From Legionella micdadei (GTDB lineage: Bacteria; Pseudomonadota; Gammaproteobacteria; Legionellales; Legionellaceae), in NCBI RefSeq assembly GCF_000953635.1, contig NZ_LN614830.1, positions 735,001-799,000 of the forward strand: a stretch of 64,000 nt of DNA. The letters are read 5' to 3'. The position numbers and the translations under genes are program-made. The notes under the pieces were generated by a model. That model saw only the letters and a program-made list of their open reading frames with translations, was not told the origin of the DNA and made no database searches. Of this stretch, positions 43,445-52,039 are shown in pieces (within the stretch, counting starts at the first letter, position 1; each line of letters opens with the position of its first letter).

Positions 43445-43582
43445 GTTATATAGATATTTAGTTTCGTTTTATAATAAAATGTTCTATGCAAAATTATGTA
43501 ACATGCTTCTCCTCTAAAAGGGTCTAACAATAAATTTAAGAAAAGCCTAAACATAAGGCAAGGTTAAAGGACCTAAATTTCT

Positions 43583-44398
43583 ATGTCAAAAAAGAACATA
43601 AACAGTGACATTTTAGCATCAGATTATTTTTTAAACAAAATAATTAATGGTGATGCTATTCAGATCATGCAGAAAATCCCTGATGAAAGTATCGATATAA
43701 TAGTCACATCACCACCATATAATTTAAAAAATTCTTCTGGAAATGGAATGAAAGATGGACGAGGTGGAAAATGGTCCAAAGCTGCTTTATTGAATGGTTA
43801 TGAACAACATAATGATTGTATGCCCCACGATGAGTATGTTAAATGGCAAAGGGAATGTTTAATTGAAATGCTTAGAGTTGTAAAAGACACTGGAGCTATA
43901 TTTTACAACCATAAATGGCGTGTTCAGAATGGATTGCTTCAGGATAGGCAAGATATTTTAACAGGTTTTCCTGTGAGACAAATTATTATATGGCGAAGAA
44001 AAGGGGGTATTAACTTCAATCCAGGATATTTTTTACCTACTTATGAAGTAATTTATCTAATTGCAAAGAAAAAATTTAAATTAGCCTCTAAAGCAAATGC
44101 TTATGGCGATGTTTGGGATATAGGACAAGAACTTAAAAATAATCATCCTGCTCCATTTCCTGTTGCATTGATTGACCGTATTATCTCTTCCTGTTTGGGG
44201 AATATTGTGTTAGATCCTTTCGTTGGCTCTGGAACCACTGCAATTTCAGCAATAAATCAAGGTTGGAATTACATAGGTATAGAGTTGTCGGAATCTTATT
44301 GTAAAATGGCAGAGAATAGAATTTTACAACATTTGAAACAAAACAAAGATAGTGTCCATATAAATAAATATTGTAAAGAGAATTATGAAACAGTCTGA
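43583..44398 (+). CDS. Type II DNA methyltransferase (amino-N4/N6 type)
   Basis: 271 aa. Catalytic motif IV TSPPYN (42-47) precedes the S-adenosylmethionine motif I DPFVGSGTT (about 211-219), the order of beta-class enzymes. TSPPY is shared by N4-cytosine and N6-adenine enzymes, so the target base is open. It overlaps the restriction gene by 14 bp, forming a compact R-M pair carried as island cargo, and would protect host DNA. Low GC compared with the transfer genes suggests separate acquisition. Confidence 0.9.
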   Translation: MSKKNINSDILASDYFLNKIINGDAIQIMQKIPDESIDIIVTSPPYNLKNSSGNGMKDGRGGKWSKAALLNGYEQHNDCMPHDEYVKWQRECLIEMLRVVKDTGAIFYNHKWRVQNGLLQDRQDILTGFPVRQIIIWRRKGGINFNPGYFLPTYEVIYLIAKKKFKLASKANAYGDVWDIGQELKNNHPAPFPVALIDRIISSCLGNIVLDPFVGSGTTAISAINQGWNYIGIELSESYCKMAENRILQHLKQNKDSVHINKYCKENYETV

Positions 44399-45482
44399 TC
44401 AGGTGCATGATATTGCATTATTAAATACGAAATTAATACAGAATCCATGGAGCAATACATATTGGTTTGCTCGGATGTTGCTTAATTCTGATAAGTATGC
44501 GGGTATAGGTCGAGATACAAAAAGAATATCGCAGATTGGAACAGAAATTATCACAATAATAAATTCAAATTATACTGAGCCAGATACGGTACTTGTGCCA
44601 ATTATTTTGTCGTATATAAAAAAGAGTTTTCTTTTAGGTAGAAAAGAAGGAACTAAAGTTATTGCGAGTATTGAAAATTTTGTGAGTGATATAGAAAAGC
44701 ATATTTTTTCAAAAATAGACGCGTATGTTTTTGCATACACATGCATAAAAATAGTTGCTTTATCTAACATTGCCTTAGAAGCAGTGCCATCAGATGACAA
44801 AGAATATACTCAAGAATTTGGTAGATCAATTCTTGAAACGCAAGGGGCCAACGGCCTGAAAATACTCATTAATTCTTGGGACGATTTAGGAGTTAGGGGA
44901 TGTTTAGAAGCGGAACGTACTCAAGTTGTTAATGTTTTTCAGTTGATTAAAAGAGACCTACAATCTGTAAATAGTATTGATGACAATGGGATTGATTTAA
45001 CATTAACAGCATATGTGCAAGAAATGGAAAGACGCCTTGGCCAAAAAAGAAAAGGCCGAGGTGGGCGCAGCCTTGAAGATGTTACAAGTTTAATACTCAA
45101 TCATTTTGGATTTGTTTCATGCCCAGCACCATCTCATTTTCAAGCTGATATTGAGGTGGACACATGGTTACGGACTGAAAGGAAGTTTTATATAGGGATA
45201 TCTTGTAAAAGAACTTTAAGAGAACGTTGGAAACAGGTTAGTAGTGCTGATTCGTCAAATATGGGACGATATAAAATTGCCTGTTTCCTTCATGTAATTA
45301 CATACTCGAAAGATTTATCGGATGATAAGTTATCTTTGCTGGGAGGGTATGGACATGTTTTTTATCTTCCAGATGATGATCCAACTCTACTTAGGCATAG
45401 CCAACATTCTATATTGTCAAAATATGTTCGTCCTATGTCTGAATTTATCAACGACTTAACTAAGATGATTAAAAATAATTAA
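44385..45482 (+). CDS. Type II restriction endonuclease partner
   Basis: 365 aa. The C-terminal half has a PD-(D/E)XK-like core: RGGRSLEDVTSLILNHFGF helix, then ADIEVDTWL and FYIGISCKRTLRERWKQ with an x-C-K in place of ExK. The N-terminal half is helical and unrecognised. Overlap with the methyltransferase and its cutter-like core identify it as the cognate restriction enzyme; the recognition sequence cannot be read from the sequence. Confidence 0.8.
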   Translation: MKQSDQVHDIALLNTKLIQNPWSNTYWFARMLLNSDKYAGIGRDTKRISQIGTEIITIINSNYTEPDTVLVPIILSYIKKSFLLGRKEGTKVIASIENFVSDIEKHIFSKIDAYVFAYTCIKIVALSNIALEAVPSDDKEYTQEFGRSILETQGANGLKILINSWDDLGVRGCLEAERTQVVNVFQLIKRDLQSVNSIDDNGIDLTLTAYVQEMERRLGQKRKGRGGRSLEDVTSLILNHFGFVSCPAPSHFQADIEVDTWLRTERKFYIGISCKRTLRERWKQVSSADSSNMGRYKIACFLHVITYSKDLSDDKLSLLGGYGHVFYLPDDDPTLLRHSQHSILSKYVRPMSEFINDLTKMIKNN

Positions 45483-45545
45483 TACTGTCATTAATAAAGG
45501 TTATCGCGATTAACTCAATAAACTATTTCATATAGATTGTTATTA

Positions 45546-46832
45546 TTAACTTTGAGCTAGAAGTCTATTTCTTTTATTTATACCAAATTTCAAACTTATA
45601 CAGGATATTGCAGAAAAAACTAAAATAAATACTAACCATGATGGAGAAGATGCTATTCCTGTCTTTTTTACCAGAATCAATGAAATCAGTGGTGCCAACC
45701 CAGCAGACAAACTAGCCGCTGTAGAATACAAAATTGACAATACAGTACATCGTAATTTAATTGGGAACATCTCAGCCAACATCACAGGAACGGTTGCATA
45801 ATAAGTTCCAGCTGGAATCGCAATCAATGATTGTCCTAGTAAGAGTTCATAAATGTCATGATGTGACAAAACATAAAAAAATGGTTGAGATAGAATCAAA
45901 AATCCTATACTGGCGAAAATTACAATTTTTTCTCGATTAATTTTATCGGATAGTTTTCCAACCAAAGGAAATACAGCTAGTAAGACAATTAATGAAAGTA
46001 TATTTGATAGGATAATTTCATAATCCTGAAAATGGCCATATAAATGGGCCTGCATAGGACCATAAATATAAATTTGGAAAGTCGTTGTTACTCCTAAGCA
46101 ACTTAAAACAAATACATAGATGGATTGGATTTTATTGTCTTTGATATAGTTTATTGATTCTGAAAGTAGGCCCTTAAATTTAGGCTTTGGTCTGTCTGCA
46201 TAGTACATGATATATTCCATGCTTTCAGGGATACATAAACGAATATATAAGCCAATGGAAGAACCTAGTAGTGCAAGAACAAAGGGCACACGCCAGATTA
46301 GCCAATCGTGTTCAGGATAGTGATTGGTAAAGTAAGTAACTATCAATGCTACCAGTGAAGCTATCAGCATCCCTGACATGGCTCCAAAAGAAGCCCAGCT
46401 GCCCGAATAGCCTTTTTTTGATGCTTCAGCATTTTCAACCAGGTAAGCTGATGAATTCAGATATTCTGCTCCGCAAGAAAAGCTTTGGATAATTCTCAGT
46501 ACTAATAAAGTAATAACTGAAAAAATACCAATAGTACTGTGAGGAGGGATGAAGCCAATAAATGTGGTTGATACACCCATAGATAGTATTGAGCCTGCCA
46601 GGATAATTTTTCTACCATAAATATCAGATAGTAAACCCATTATCATAGCCCCAATAGGTCTGGCTAGGTATCCAGCAAAGAAAGTCAAAAAGACTAAAAA
46701 TAAACCCTTTGAAGCATCACCAATTAGGTATTTTGCAATATAGACTGAGAGTAGGCCACAAATGGCCATGTCAAACGATTCAATTAAATTACCTAATGTA
46801 CCTGCCAGTATGATTCGGGTTTGATGCTTCAT
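45546..46832 (-). CDS. MFS transporter, metabolite:H+ symporter (ProP/MHS-like) type
   Basis: 428 aa with about twelve membrane segments. MFS signatures are GTLGNLIESFDMAICGLLSV at the start and SDIYGRKIILAGSIL in the 2-3 loop, plus R-rich LRIIQSFSCGAEYLNSSAYL, close to the GGE(Y/W) region of MHS-family symporters. It would import an organic acid, osmolyte or similar solute, or export one. It lies 4 bp after the deformylase gene and is the last gene of a four-gene operon. Confidence 0.9.
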   Translation of the reverse strand: MKHQTRIILAGTLGNLIESFDMAICGLLSVYIAKYLIGDASKGLFLVFLTFFAGYLARPIGAMIMGLLSDIYGRKIILAGSILSMGVSTTFIGFIPPHSTIGIFSVITLLVLRIIQSFSCGAEYLNSSAYLVENAEASKKGYSGSWASFGAMSGMLIASLVALIVTYFTNHYPEHDWLIWRVPFVLALLGSSIGLYIRLCIPESMEYIMYYADRPKPKFKGLLSESINYIKDNKIQSIYVFVLSCLGVTTTFQIYIYGPMQAHLYGHFQDYEIILSNILSLIVLLAVFPLVGKLSDKINREKIVIFASIGFLILSQPFFYVLSHHDIYELLLGQSLIAIPAGTYYATVPVMLAEMFPIKLRCTVLSILYSTAASLSAGLAPLISLILVKKTGIASSPSWLVFILVFSAISCISLKFGINKRNRLLAQS

Positions 46833-46836
46833 GCGA

Positions 46837-47355
46837 TTATCCTTTACTTTGCATTGCCGATAAGGTGGTTAGTGAGTCTTGATCTTCCACTCGGTCTAAA
46901 AATAAAAATCCATCCAGGTGATCAATTTCATGCTGAAGGATACGCGCTTCTAAGCCAGAAGCTTTTTTGGTAATTCTATTTCCATCTATATCAAAGCCGG
47001 AATATTCAATCTCCATGGCTCTTGGAACCTCACCCATTATTTCGCCGCAATTAAGGCAGCCTTCATGGCCAATTTGAATTTCCTTGGAAAGGATCTTTAA
47101 GGACGGATTAATTAAAGCTGTATCAGGAATGGGGTATTCAGGTTTTCTTCGTTTGGTATATTCAGTACTAAATACAATAACTCGTTTGCTGATCCCAATT
47201 TGGGGAGCTGCGACACCCACAGCGCCCTTGTCAGCCATAATGCCGAACATGGCCTTAATCAACTCTTTTAACCAGCTGCTACCAAATTCTGATTCAGCGA
47301 TTGGCTCAGCGGTTTGTCTTAAAATGGGATCGTCCTTATCCAGGAGTGTGTTCAT
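46837..47355 (-). CDS. def: Peptide deformylase (second, island-borne copy)
   Basis: 172 aa with all three deformylase motifs: GVAAPQIG (47-54), EGCLN (98-102; usually EGCLS) and QHEIDHLDG (141-149). Metal ligands are C100, H142 and H146, with catalytic E143. It removes formyl groups from N-terminal Met. Its presence as cargo is unusual and could give deformylase-inhibitor tolerance or process a peptide. It overlaps the upstream gene by 20 bp. Confidence 0.92.
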   Translation of the reverse strand: MNTLLDKDDPILRQTAEPIAESEFGSSWLKELIKAMFGIMADKGAVGVAAPQIGISKRVIVFSTEYTKRRKPEYPIPDTALINPSLKILSKEIQIGHEGCLNCGEIMGEVPRAMEIEYSGFDIDGNRITKKASGLEARILQHEIDHLDGFLFLDRVEDQDSLTTLSAMQSKG

Positions 47356-47950
47356 AGGTCACCTGATTGTTAATGATTAATTTCAGTTTTGGTTTGGTTA
47401 TCGTGTATGGCAGTTTGTCAGGAAAGGTTAAATAGTCTTGAATTTGTCTTAACGCGTATTTCCCCATGGCCAGTAATTTCTCGCAATGGATTGATGTTTT
47501 ATTCTGAATGTATGGATTTATCCGTTTTAATCCGAAAGAGAAAATAACTTTATAAGAATCGTATTCAGCCGGTATAGCAATGCCGGTAATGAGTCCTGGT
47601 TCTATTTGCTTATATTGTTTTATTAACTCTGTATACCCCGTATGAGGAAGTTCGCTCCATAGTTTAGGTTTATCCTGGCTATAAAAACTGGATTGATAGC
47701 AGCCGTCGAACAGCCAGAGGTGTTTCTCAATTAAATTCTGTTCGATGGATGGTTTAGAGGACAGGAAAAATATTTGTCCTGTTTGGTTAATAAGAGCAAT
47801 CGAAATGTAGTCAGTTTCTACTTGCCCTAGTACATCGGAGAACACCTTGCGCATTGTGACAAAGTGTTCAAAGAGAAATTCCTTGGCTTTGGGGTGAAGC
47901 GTTACTTCCACAGCTGTTACATCCTTATCTACAAACTTTTTAAACTGCAT
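47336..47950 (-). CDS. Hypothetical sensor-like protein in the deformylase operon
   Basis: 204 aa from ATG 47950, which overlaps the end of the XRE gene; the longer frame to 48007 is inside that gene. The protein is soluble, with a central alpha/beta region (YISIALINQTGQIFFLS, then LITGIAIPAEYDSYKVIFSF). This weakly recalls PAS-like ligand-binding domains such as those of LuxR-type receptors. No DNA-binding domain is present. It may sense a ligand for the neighbouring regulator; this is speculation. Confidence 0.65.
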   Translation of the reverse strand: MQFKKFVDKDVTAVEVTLHPKAKEFLFEHFVTMRKVFSDVLGQVETDYISIALINQTGQIFFLSSKPSIEQNLIEKHLWLFDGCYQSSFYSQDKPKLWSELPHTGYTELIKQYKQIEPGLITGIAIPAEYDSYKVIFSFGLKRINPYIQNKTSIHCEKLLAMGKYALRQIQDYLTFPDKLPYTITKPKLKLIINNQVTYEHTPG

Positions 47951-48431
47951 GACTATGCTTTTTTCTCTTTTCTTCATAGGAAGAAATTGAACCAAGAGCC
48001 AAGTCAATGATTTTTAGTAAATTATTCTCCGAAGTGTCAATTGCTTTGACTTCTTTGATCAATCCTAACACAAAATCGGCGTAATCGTCATTACTCCCAT
48101 GAGATACGGGATATAAGTGGTGACTGTGTTTTAAGATGTAATGAAGCAATTTTTCATCAACTTCATTTTCTTTAGATACCACATGATCGTCTTCGCCAAA
48201 AAGCAGCCAGCCAGGGCTTACCGTAAGATGTAAAGCCAGCTGTTTGACTTTTTCATAGTCGGGTAAAGCATCCCCTCGTATATAACGGCGACAGATCTGC
48301 TCGGACGCACCAGTAAACTCAGCTAGGGTTTTAATACATATCCCATTTGGAGAACGTGAGGCAGTATATCCTTTATCTTTGAGTGTGCTAATCAAGCGGT
48401 TAGCAAACGATTGATAGAGTCCCTTACTCAT
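47940..48431 (-). CDS. XRE-family transcription regulator of the deformylase operon
   Basis: 163 aa from ATG 48431 (AAGGATAA before it). The N-terminal helix-turn-helix (KTLAEFTGASEQICRRYIRG, then VSPGWLLFGED) is of the phage-repressor type. A helical C-terminal half follows without recognised family. First gene of the XRE-sensor-def-MFS operon, divergent from the excisionase genes, with an AT-rich operator region between. Confidence 0.82.
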   Translation of the reverse strand: MSKGLYQSFANRLISTLKDKGYTASRSPNGICIKTLAEFTGASEQICRRYIRGDALPDYEKVKQLALHLTVSPGWLLFGEDDHVVSKENEVDEKLLHYILKHSHHLYPVSHGSNDDYADFVLGLIKEVKAIDTSENNLLKIIDLALGSISSYEEKRKKHSHAV

Positions 48432-48640
48432 AAAATTATCCTTGTAATCGAATGTCGTAAAAAAATTATCATATAAAACGGTATCATTCAATATCATATC
48501 GTATATTAAATTAAATTTCTTACAAACACATATTGATAATAAAATTAATATCGTTTTAATATAAGTTTCGTCAAATGATACTAAATGTTAATTTGGCGCG
48601 AATTGGACTTTAGTACACATGTTTTACAGGAGTATGTCGC
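48432..48640. promoter_or_regulatory. AT-rich divergent promoter region with repeated TATCAT/TATCGT motifs
   Basis: Within 209 bp the motif tatcat occurs at about 48467, 48481 and 48493, with tatcgt variants near 48498 and 48548 and tgatact near 48576. Clustered half-sites upstream of an XRE gene suggest autoregulation and control of the divergent excisionase-integrase genes. Confidence 0.4.
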
Positions 48641-48886
48641 ATGTTTCATGATCAAAAGATCGCCATCTATAAAGGGATCATTCAGTATTTACTGGATTCC
48701 ACCAACTATTCTCTACAACGAATTGCCAACTTATCCAACTCGTCAGTAGCTCATTTGCAATTGATCCACCAATATGGTCGGTTACCAAAAGAAAGTAAGG
48801 TTGAAATCAATTTATTGAAATTGTTTACCACGGTAACTGATATGGAACTCAAGGGTGAATGGAAAGCACGTGTGCTTCTTAAGTAA
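48641..48886 (+). CDS. Small hypothetical protein upstream of the excisionase
   Basis: 81 aa from ATG 48641 with CAGGAG eight bases upstream. A helix-turn-helix-like stretch (LLDSTNYSLQRIANLSNSSV then LQLIHQYGRLPKES) suggests a small DNA-binding protein. First of the integration-module genes, 23 bp before the AlpA-like gene. Confidence 0.65.
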   Translation: MFHDQKIAIYKGIIQYLLDSTNYSLQRIANLSNSSVAHLQLIHQYGRLPKESKVEINLLKLFTTVTDMELKGEWKARVLLK

Positions 48887-48909
48887 CAGAAGGATTTGGA
48901 GAATCAATA

Positions 48910-49116
48910 ATGCAACCTGTGAATGAATTATTTACACAACAAGTTTTGTTTATTAATGATGTTGTAGCCATCATTGGCAAAGATCGTTTGACATTACGTC
49001 GCTGGTGGACGGATGGACGTTTTCCTAAACCCGTGAAGTTACACGGTACAACTTTGGTATGGCATAAGGACGTGATTGAGGAATGGATTAATCACAACAT
49101 CAGACGAACATTTTGA
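48910..49116 (+). CDS. AlpA-family excisionase/regulator
   Basis: 68 aa with a winged helix-turn-helix of MerR/AlpA type (INDVVAIIGKDRLTLRRWW, then FPKPVKLHGTTLVWHKDVIE). Such proteins direct excision and activate integrase genes. GGAG lies eight bases before the ATG. Position just upstream of the integrase supports the role. Confidence 0.85.
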   Translation: MQPVNELFTQQVLFINDVVAIIGKDRLTLRRWWTDGRFPKPVKLHGTTLVWHKDVIEEWINHNIRRTF

Positions 49117-49127
49117 TTCAGGATGAA

Positions 49128-49487
49128 ATGATGAGCAGATTTAACATATTACCAAGATTAATACGTCTCAGAGACGCACCAGCATATGTTGGTATGGATC
49201 GACATCGTTTTAATGAAGAAGTACGGCCTAGTATACGAGAAATTGTTATTGGTACACAGGGCGTGGCTTTTGATCGACTTGATTTAGACGCGTGGGTAGA
49301 CGATTATATACAGTGTAGTGATCGACCCGCGGCATCCAAGCGTAGGAGTTTGGAATTATGGGACGAAAACGAATACCAGGGATCTACAAAAAAGGTAGTC
49401 ACTGGCAAATTGACAAAAAAATCTTTGGATACAGACTTTGCGAAAGCACTGGTACAGGCGACCTCGAAGAAGCCGAGAAATATCTAG
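49128..49487 (+). CDS. Island-associated DNA-binding-like protein overlapping the integrase start
   Basis: 119 aa from ATG 49128 (AGGA four bases before; TTG 49113 and ATG 49131 also possible). The core (RLIRLRDAPAYVGMDRHRFN, then IGTQGVAFDRLDLDAWVDDY) is a known module found just upstream of this integrase type, with a helix-turn-helix character. Its last 130 bp overlap the integrase in another frame, a conserved habit of this pair. Confidence 0.75.
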   Translation: MMSRFNILPRLIRLRDAPAYVGMDRHRFNEEVRPSIREIVIGTQGVAFDRLDLDAWVDDYIQCSDRPAASKRRSLELWDENEYQGSTKKVVTGKLTKKSLDTDFAKALVQATSKKPRNI

Positions 49488-50247
49488 CAAGACGAATTGA
49501 TGAAATTCGCCAAGCAACGGTATATGGTGTCAGGCCAAAGCGAAGTTTTATGGAAGCCGCGACCAAATTTCTAATGGAGAATCAGCATAAACGCAGCATT
49601 GATGACGATGCGGGGCGTTTGCGCGAAGTGGTAAAGTACATTGGTGATTTGTCGTTGGAATCTATCCATATAGGTTCGTTGCAACCCTTCATTGAAGGCA
49701 GAAGAAAGGATGGTGTATCAACGAGAACCATTAATCATGGTTTGAAGGTGGTACGGCGAATTCTGAATCTGGCAGCAAGCGAATGGATGGATGAGTTTGG
49801 CTTAACCTGGTTGGCTAATGCGCCTAAAATTAAGCTCTTACCGGAGCATGATTTGCGTAAGCCTTATCCACTGAATTGGGATGAGCAACATCGACTCTTT
49901 GATGAGTTACCGCCACACTTGGAAAAGATGGCTTTATTTGCCGTTAATACGGGTTGTCGGGATCAAGAGATATGTGAGCTGCGTTGGGAATGGGAAATTA
50001 AAATTCCTGAAATGCCGCATATTATGGTGTTTATCATACCAGCTGAGTTGGTCAAAAATGGTGAGGAACGACTGGTCGTTTGTAATGATACAGCCAGATC
50101 AGCTGTGAATGGAGAGCGTGGAAAGCATCCAACACATGTGTTCAGCTTTAAAGGCAGGCCGTTAGCTCGGATTTTATCAACGGGTTGGCGAAATGCCAGA
50201 GTTAAAGCAGAATTACCACATGTGCGAGTGCATGATTTAAAACATAC

Positions 50248-51535
50248 GGCTCTTTCTCAAAAACGGGGGCACTTTAATCGAGTTAGTATAGACTAACCCT
50301 TTGATTTGACGGTCAAAAGGAGATTAAAGTGCCGAAGAATGATCTTATCCTAAATTTACCTGGATTTACCATCAAAAAAGTAAGTGGTTATCAACCCTTA
50401 ATTTTGGAGTTATCTTATAATCGCAAAGCGCGTTGTGGCCATTGCGCTAGCAAAGAGGTTCGTAAAAAAGCGTCGTATATGCGACGGGTGGCGCATGAAT
50501 TAATTGGCCACCGACGAAGCGAGTTACACTTTAAGGCTTATAAGCTGTATTGCAATAGCTGTAAGCGTTATGGGAATCAACAGTTTCCTGGGATTAATAA
50601 GTATCAACGTTCAACTTGGCGTTTGCAGGCAGCTGTTTTCCATGACCATACCCGTGGCATATCGCAAAAAGACCTTGCTAAGCAATATAGCAAAGGCAAA
50701 GCAACCATTGAGCGCTGGTATCAGCAGCACTATCGAGAACAAGAACGAGAACTAAAGAATGCACCTTGTCCAGCTGTTCTTGGAATAGATGAACATTCCT
50801 TTAGCCGTAAACAACGATATGCAACTACACTTTGCGACCTTAGAAAACATAAAGTATTTGATATTGTTAAAGGTCGTTCTTCAGCTGATTTAAAAGACTA
50901 TTTTAAAAACTTGGAGGGTAAAGAGCGGGTGAAAGTCGTTTGTATTGATTTAAGCACGAGTTACCGAGCACTGGTGAAACAGCACTTTCCTAACGCGCAA
51001 ATCGTGGCTGACAGATTCCATGTTATAAGACTTATTAATCAGCTCACCTTACAAACCTTTCATCAAATTGACCCAACCATCAAGTATCAGCGAGGTTTAT
51101 TAGCAGCGCTTAAAACCAACCCGGAAAACTTAACAACTAAGAGGCTCTCTCTTCGTAATCACTATCTTGAACAACAGCCGGCCATTGCTGCCATTTATGA
51201 TTTTAAGCAAGAACTACATCAATTACTCACTAAAAAGCATTGCACCGCTAAAGAGTGCAAACGCTTATTACCCCGTTTCTTAGAAATGATAAACGAACTT
51301 AGACACAGTCCTTTTCAACCTTTGAAAACCTTAGGAAATACCTTATTTAGATGGAAAGATGAAGTCGCAAGAATGCTCCGATTCACTAAGAACAACGGGA
51401 TAACCGAAGGCTTTCATCGAAAAATGAAACTCATTCAGCGTAGAGCTTATGGGTTTAAAAACTTTGAAAATTATAGAACGCGTGTTAGGGTGCTCTGTTG
51501 CTAACGATTAGTGCCCCCGTAATTGGGAAAGACCC
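50248..51535 (+). mobile_element. ISL3-family insertion sequence, copy 2, inside the integrase
   Basis: 1288 bp with terminal inverted repeats starting ggctctttctcaaaaacggg and ggg(t)ctttcccaattacggg. It is flanked by the perfect 8-bp target duplication aaacatac (50240-50247 and 51536-51543), the normal length for ISL3. It is nearly identical to copy 1 and in the same orientation, so this insertion is recent. Confidence 0.95.
50329..51504 (+). CDS. ISL3-family transposase
   Basis: 391 aa from GTG 50329 with AAAGGAG upstream. Same zinc-binding N-terminus (CGHCASKE) and DDE residues (GIDEHSF, VADRFHV, TEGFHRK) as the first copy, without the 21-residue insertion. This is the presumptive reference form; the catalytic core is intact. 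Confidence 0.92.
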   Translation: MPKNDLILNLPGFTIKKVSGYQPLILELSYNRKARCGHCASKEVRKKASYMRRVAHELIGHRRSELHFKAYKLYCNSCKRYGNQQFPGINKYQRSTWRLQAAVFHDHTRGISQKDLAKQYSKGKATIERWYQQHYREQERELKNAPCPAVLGIDEHSFSRKQRYATTLCDLRKHKVFDIVKGRSSADLKDYFKNLEGKERVKVVCIDLSTSYRALVKQHFPNAQIVADRFHVIRLINQLTLQTFHQIDPTIKYQRGLLAALKTNPENLTTKRLSLRNHYLEQQPAIAAIYDFKQELHQLLTKKHCTAKECKRLLPRFLEMINELRHSPFQPLKTLGNTLFRWKDEVARMLRFTKNNGITEGFHRKMKLIQRRAYGFKNFENYRTRVRVLCC

Positions 51536-51795
51536 AAACATACCTTTGGCCGTCGGTTACGAGCTGCTGGGGTAAGTTTTGAAGACAGACAGGATTTGTT
51601 AGGACATCGTTCTGGACGGATCACCACGCACTATTCATCGGCTGAGTTACAAAACCTATTTGAGGCAGCCAATAGAGTTTGTGAGAAGCAAAAGAGTGGG
51701 GTGGTTTTGACTTTATTGCGGAACACAAATTTTAAAACCAGGAAGGTAGTAAATGGTGGTGTAAGTGCAATTTCGCTTTAGATTTTGCACACAGC

Positions 51796-51814
51796 TCCCG
51801 AAGAAGTCCCGAAG
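51796..51814. promoter_or_regulatory. Paired direct repeats near the right end (candidate integrase arm sites)
   Basis: The octamer tcccgaag occurs at 51796-51803 and 51807-51814, one helical turn apart, 56 bp inside the right attachment site. Such phased pairs are typical binding sites for the arm domain of integrases. Sequence-based inference. Confidence 0.4.
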
Positions 51815-51870
51815 TGGGTTTCTAGGAGTTTAAGGTATCAAGTGTAACTTGTTGATTTATATGACTTTAA

Positions 51871-51948
<78 letters not shown>

Positions 51949-51998
51949 GGGGAGTTGCCATTGTAATGGCTAAAAGCGTTTATTTCCACCGTTTTTTT

Positions 51999-52030
51999 AT
52001 GATAAGGACAAGTTAATTTGTCCTTATCAT
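51999..52030 (-). terminator. Hairpin after rpoD
   Basis: A 13-bp perfect stem (atgataaggacaa and its complement, six-base loop) starts 10 bp after the rpoD stop. There is no U run on the rpoD side, so termination efficiency is uncertain. Confidence 0.5.
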
Positions 52031-52039
52031 AATTACTTA

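Larger units (their letters stand above)
49358..51781 (+). pseudogene. int: Island tyrosine integrase interrupted by an ISL3 element
   Basis: The first part (49358-50247) has an N-terminal arm (GRKRIPGIYKKGSHWQIDKK), a SAM-like domain and R201 (GCRDQEICELRW). It stops within the HDLKHT box. The rest (51544-51781) continues in frame once the IS and one 8-bp duplicate are removed: KHT-FGRRLRAAGV, then DLLGHRSGRITTHYSSAEL with the last His and nucleophilic Tyr. The intact product would be about 390 aa. The broken protein lacks the nucleophile, so it cannot recombine unless the IS excises precisely. Confidence 0.95.
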
